Source: Microbacterium sp. 18062 (GTDB taxonomy: Bacteria; Actinomycetota; Actinomycetes; Actinomycetales; Microbacteriaceae). From it: a DNA stretch of 51,453 bases. The stretch covers positions 1 through 51,453 of the forward strand of contig NZ_CACSKB010000029.1 of assembly GCF_902706225.1 (NCBI RefSeq), written 5' to 3'. The stretch's first letter is position 1. Every line of letters starts with the position of its first letter. The notes under the pieces were generated by a model. The model saw only the letters and a program-made list of their open reading frames with translations, had not been told where the DNA came from and ran no database searches. Made by a program: the position numbers and the translations under genes. This document shows, in pieces, positions 48,629 through 51,453 of the stretch.

Positions 48629-49492
48629 ATGGCCCGTTCCAGTCGTCTCATCAAGCCCGCATCGCAGGACCTGCTGCACCTGCGGGTGCTGCGCACCGAA
48701 CGTCTCTCGCCGCACTGGCTGCGGATCACGCTCGGGAAGGGCGACATCGACCGCTTCGTGCCGATGGGGTACGACCAGTGGTTCCGGATCTTCCTGCCGG
48801 TCAGCGGCGAGGAGGGTCTCGAGCGCATCCCCGCGAAGGCGAACAAGCTGCTCGGATACCTGAAGTACCTGCGCATCCCCGACGGGATGCGGCCGGTCAT
48901 GCGCAACTACTCCGTGCGGGCGTTCCGTCCCGCGAGCGGCGACACAGGGGCAGAGCTCGACGTCGACTTCGTGCTGCACGGCGAGGGCCCCGAGGCCGGA
49001 CCCGCCTCGCGCTGGGCGCATACCGCGCAGCCGGGCGACAGCGTCGTCATCATCGACGAGGGCCTGTCGTTCAACCCCGAGCGAGGTGTGCAGAGCGTGT
49101 TGCTCGTCGCGGACGAGACGGGCCTTCCCGCCGTCGCCAACATCTGCGCGACGCTGCCGGCGGATGCGGTCGGCAGCGCGATCCTCGAGACTCCCGCCGA
49201 CGACGATGCGCTGGAGTTCGACCGCCCCGCGGGCGTCGAGGTGCGCTGGCTCGTTCGGGACCCCGCGACGAAACCGGGCGCCCTCGCGCTCGAGACCCTG
49301 CGCGACGTCGCCCTGCCCGCCGACGGCGTGCACGCCTTCGTCGTCGGCGAGCAGTCGCTGCCCACCGGCGGCCGCCGCATCCTGGTGGAACGCGGCGTCG
49401 ACAAGGAGGCCATCAGCTTCGTCGGATACTGGCGCGTGGGCGCGGCGTCGCCGTCGCCGAACTCCGCCAAGGCGGACGAGAGCCCACGATGA
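48629..49492 (+). CDS. Siderophore-interacting protein (FAD-dependent ferric reductase)
   Basis: 287-residue flavoprotein of the SIP family, which reduces ferric siderophore complexes in the cytoplasm. FAD-binding motif RNYSVRAF (92-99, R-x-Y-S/T), NAD(P)H or shuttle part with LLVADETGLPAV and the family end segment FVGYWRVGA. GGAAGG lies six bases before the ATG. Its presence between the T component and the second S component is the main sign that the transporter brings in an iron-chelate. ATGA overlap with the next gene. Confidence 0.93.
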   Translation: MARSSRLIKPASQDLLHLRVLRTERLSPHWLRITLGKGDIDRFVPMGYDQWFRIFLPVSGEEGLERIPAKANKLLGYLKYLRIPDGMRPVMRNYSVRAFRPASGDTGAELDVDFVLHGEGPEAGPASRWAHTAQPGDSVVIIDEGLSFNPERGVQSVLLVADETGLPAVANICATLPADAVGSAILETPADDDALEFDRPAGVEVRWLVRDPATKPGALALETLRDVALPADGVHAFVVGEQSLPTGGRRILVERGVDKEAISFVGYWRVGAASPSPNSAKADESPR

Positions 49493-50034
49493 GCCGGGTC
49501 TCGACGGTCTACCTGCTGACCTGCGCCGCGATCGGCGTCGCCGGCGGGGTGCTGCTGTGGCCGGCCGGGTGGGCGTCGTCGGCGCTGTTCGTCGTGGTCC
49601 CGTTCGCGTCGGTGGCGCTCGCCGGACTCTGGCTGCTGCCCGCGACCGTCGCGCTGCGGCTGCTCGAGCGGCCCCTCGCGGGCATCCTCGTCGGCGTCAT
49701 CTCCGGCCTCGTCGTGTTCCCGTTCCTCGGTGCCGCCGTCTGGTGGGCGTTCTTCGCGGAGGTGCCGTTCCTGCTCGCGCTCTATCGGTCGTGGCGCACG
49801 TGGCAGTACTACGCGGGCGCCGCGGTCGTGGGAGTCCTCTATCCGGTCCTCGCCGCCGAGACGTTCGACCTGTGGAGCATGGGCCCCGGGCTCATCGCGG
49901 GGTTCTTCGCGCTCACGCTCGCGAGCTGCCTCGCGGGCGTCGCCCTCGGCATCCTGGTCGCCGACCGTCTCGGCCGCGCCGGCGTCGCCCGCCTCGCCCG
50001 GCGCCGCCCGAAGCCCGCACCCGCCGACGCGTAG
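49489..50034 (+). CDS. ECF transporter S component, YkoE-like (copy 2)
   Basis: 181-residue membrane protein, five or six helices. It shares YLLTCAAIGVAGGVLLWPAG with the LLTCAAIGVVTGLLGGIAG of copy 1, and the mid-region FFAEVPFLLALYRSWRTWQYY corresponds to the Q-E-L-I-A-A-L-T-R-Y-R-A-W region, but the two differ widely elsewhere, so they probably bind different ligands. Translation is coupled to the SIP gene. It ends in a Pro/Lys/Arg-rich tail, and a terminator overlaps its stop. Confidence 0.82.
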   Translation: MSRVSTVYLLTCAAIGVAGGVLLWPAGWASSALFVVVPFASVALAGLWLLPATVALRLLERPLAGILVGVISGLVVFPFLGAAVWWAFFAEVPFLLALYRSWRTWQYYAGAAVVGVLYPVLAAETFDLWSMGPGLIAGFFALTLASCLAGVALGILVADRLGRAGVARLARRRPKPAPADA

Positions 50035-50057
50035 GGCGGATGCGGCATCCGCTCTAC
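50031..50057. terminator. Terminator of the ECF operon
   Basis: GTAGGGCGGATG (50031-50042) pairs with CATCCGCTCTAC (50046-50057) as a 12-bp stem, one pair G-U, with a 3-base loop. It includes the TAG stop. It lies between convergent genes and may work for both. Confidence 0.75.
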
Positions 50058-50075
50058 GCGCAGCGCCGCGTCGGG

Positions 50076-51239
50076 CTATCTGCGTCCGGTGACCTGACGG
50101 GCGACGATCTCGCGCATGATCTCGTTCGTGCCGCCGTAGATGCGGTGCACGCGGGCGTCGACGAACGCGCGCGCGACGGGGTACTCCATGATGTAGCCGT
50201 AGCCGCCGTGCAGCTGCACGGCGCTGTCGAGGACCTCCCATTCGCGCTCGGTCGACCAGAACTTGACCTTCGCGGCCTCCTCCGGCGTGAGCCTCTGCTC
50301 GCCGTAGAGGGCGATCGCGCGATCGACATAGGCCCAGAGCACGTCGACGGTCGTCGCGATGTCGGCGAGCGCGAACCGTGAGTTCTGGAAGTCGGCGACC
50401 GGCTGCCCGAACGCCTCGCGGCTCTTCGTGTAGTCGAGCGTCCAGTGCAGCGCCGCTTCGGATGCTGCGGCCGCGGCGACGCCGATCGACAGACGCTCGA
50501 GCGGAAGGTTGCGCATGAGCTGCACGAAGCCGTGGCCCGGCTCGCCACCGATGAGGTTCTCGTCGGGGATGAACACGTCCGTGAACGACAGCTCGGCGGT
50601 GTCGTGGCCGGCGAAGCCCATCTTGTGCAGCTTCTTTCCATGGTCGAAGCCCTCCATGCCGTTCTCGACCAGCACGAGGCTGAACGCGTCGGGTCGGTTG
50701 CCCTCGCCGGTCTTGACGAACGTCACGACGATGTCAGCGGTCTTGCCCGAGGAGATGAACGTCTTCGCGCCGTTGAGGATCCACCCGCCGTCGACCTTCT
50801 TCGCGACGGAGGCGATGCTGCGCAGATCGCTGCCGGCGCCGGGCTCGGTCATCGCGAGCGCGCCGAGCACCTCGCCGGTCGCCATCCCGGGCAGCCACTT
50901 CTGCTGCTGCTCCGGCGTGCCGAAGTGCGCGAGGTACGGAACGGCCAGGTCGTCCTGGATGCCGAAGGCACCGGCGAGCGAGCCCAGGCCCGCCTTGATG
51001 ACCTCTTCGTTGACGACGGCGCGGAACCGATAGTCCTGCAGCATCCCGGCACCGCCGAACTCCTCGGGGACGGACAGGCCGATGATGCCGGACTCACCGG
51101 CGGCCAGGAGCGTCGCGCGGTCGATCTCGCCGTCCGCATCCCACTTCTCGCGCTTCTCGTTCGTCGCGTACCGCTTGATGAACTCCTTGACGACGTCGCG
51201 GAACGCCTCGTGGTCCTCGTCGTAGATGTCGCGCTCCAT
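50076..51239 (-). CDS. Acyl-CoA dehydrogenase
   Basis: 387-residue flavoenzyme of the usual four-domain length. FAD/substrate motif ALAMTEPGAGSDLRSIA (127-143), then the middle barrel. The C-terminal motif reads RIYGGTNEIM, with Gly where the medium-chain enzymes have the catalytic Glu; a Glu at 248 in LPLERLSIG matches the position used by isovaleryl- and long-chain types, so it is probably in that branch. Electrons go to ETF. It is read alone with a long leader holding the repeat at 51266-51297. GGAGG is 11 bases before the ATG. Confidence 0.94.
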   Translation of the reverse strand: MERDIYDEDHEAFRDVVKEFIKRYATNEKREKWDADGEIDRATLLAAGESGIIGLSVPEEFGGAGMLQDYRFRAVVNEEVIKAGLGSLAGAFGIQDDLAVPYLAHFGTPEQQQKWLPGMATGEVLGALAMTEPGAGSDLRSIASVAKKVDGGWILNGAKTFISSGKTADIVVTFVKTGEGNRPDAFSLVLVENGMEGFDHGKKLHKMGFAGHDTAELSFTDVFIPDENLIGGEPGHGFVQLMRNLPLERLSIGVAAAAASEAALHWTLDYTKSREAFGQPVADFQNSRFALADIATTVDVLWAYVDRAIALYGEQRLTPEEAAKVKFWSTEREWEVLDSAVQLHGGYGYIMEYPVARAFVDARVHRIYGGTNEIMREIVARQVTGRR

Positions 51240-51265
51240 GGTGCGCCGATCCTCCCTCTCCGCAC

Positions 51266-51297
51266 TGCGGTTCTGCGGTTCTGCGGTTCTGCGGTTC
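51266..51297. repeat. Tandem TGCGGTTC repeat in the acyl-CoA dehydrogenase leader
   Basis: Four exact head-to-tail copies of the 8-bp unit TGCGGTTC (GAACCGCA in the message), starting 27 bases before the start codon. Simple-sequence expansion is likely; copy number could vary between strains. Confidence 0.85.
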
Positions 51298-51348
51298 TCG
51301 CGGCGACGCCGGGCGCGGACTGCGCGGGGCGACGTCGCCTCGGCTCGG

Positions 51349-51354
51349 ATTGTA
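51349..51354 (-). promoter_or_regulatory. Candidate -10 of the acyl-CoA dehydrogenase gene
   Basis: TACAAT on the minus strand, near-consensus, about 110 bases before the ATG. No good -35 is seen at 17-18 bases. The implied leader includes the four 8-bp repeats. The rest of 51355-51453 shows no gene. Confidence 0.4.
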
Positions 51355-51453
51355 TGTCGGCGGCAGCTCCCGACGGCCGCACGCTGTGGAATCGCATCCC
51401 GCCACCCGCGGAACCGAGTCCCGCCGTTGTGGGATGCCTCCACCCCGCCCCAC

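Noticed and set aside
44763..50034. Thiamine or hydroxymethylpyrimidine importer (YkoEDC) as the function of the ECF module
   Set aside because: No TPP riboswitch-like leader or thi gene is visible, whereas a SIP reductase and an iron-box match are. It is not excluded for one of the two S components.
1..51453. tRNA, rRNA, CRISPR arrays, insertion sequences, phage genes, restriction or toxin-antitoxin systems
   Set aside because: I looked for cloverleaf and CCA ends, regularly spaced repeats, transposase and integrase motifs and methylase motifs on both strands and found none I could support.

Overview
The window is very GC-rich and densely coded, with many ATGA and GTGA stop/start overlaps, leaderless-type promoters (TANNNT about six bases before a GTG) and actinobacterial gene families. 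It fits a Microbacterium-like member of the Microbacteriaceae. This is inferred from composition and protein families; no rRNA or other species marker is present. I see no tRNA, rRNA, CRISPR array, insertion sequence or prophage. It reads as chromosome with several accessory catabolic and transport modules.

Layout. 4-2851: DNA-3-methyladenine glycosylase and an acyl-CoA oxidase-like enzyme. 3021-6386: a family 3 glycosidase, an apparent remnant of a co-transcribed membrane transporter, and a divergent regulator made of two fused TetR units. 6480-9933: ABC-2 exporter with a NarL-type two-component system. 10132-17552: a complete hexonate pathway (MFS importer, dehydrogenase, mannonate dehydratase, KDG kinase, mannitol/mannonate-type oxidoreductase, KDPG aldolase) with a GntR regulator and a 14-bp palindrome inside the promoter spacer. 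17614-19638: RecQ.

19845-36216 is a large sugar or glycoside catabolic island. A leftward, mostly overlapping gene string (flavin reductase, FAD monooxygenase, RidA-like, DUF1028, M20 amidohydrolase, aldehyde dehydrogenase, GMC oxidoreductase, pyranose/glycoside-oxidase-like GMC enzyme, Gfo/Idh/MocA oxidoreductase, decayed TIM-barrel isomerase, DUF1697) faces a rightward string (TIM-barrel isomerase, ABC sugar-binding lipoprotein, two permeases, LysR regulator). A nearly identical 22-bp motif lies in the divergent region and just before the LysR gene, tying the island to that regulator.

36269-43439: NagZ-like lipoprotein, a pantothenate operon (DUF2520, panC, a 21-codon ORF, panB), a DUF3516 helicase and a small flavin/F420-type oxidoreductase. 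43587-44596: small GNAT protein and DUF1345 membrane protein. 44763-50034: an ECF-type importer (two S components, a double ATPase, a T component) with a siderophore-interacting flavoprotein, a TetR regulator and a match to the DtxR/IdeR iron box. This is the strongest candidate for an undescribed system: an iron-controlled ECF importer coupled to a ferric-chelate reductase. 50076-51239: acyl-CoA dehydrogenase.
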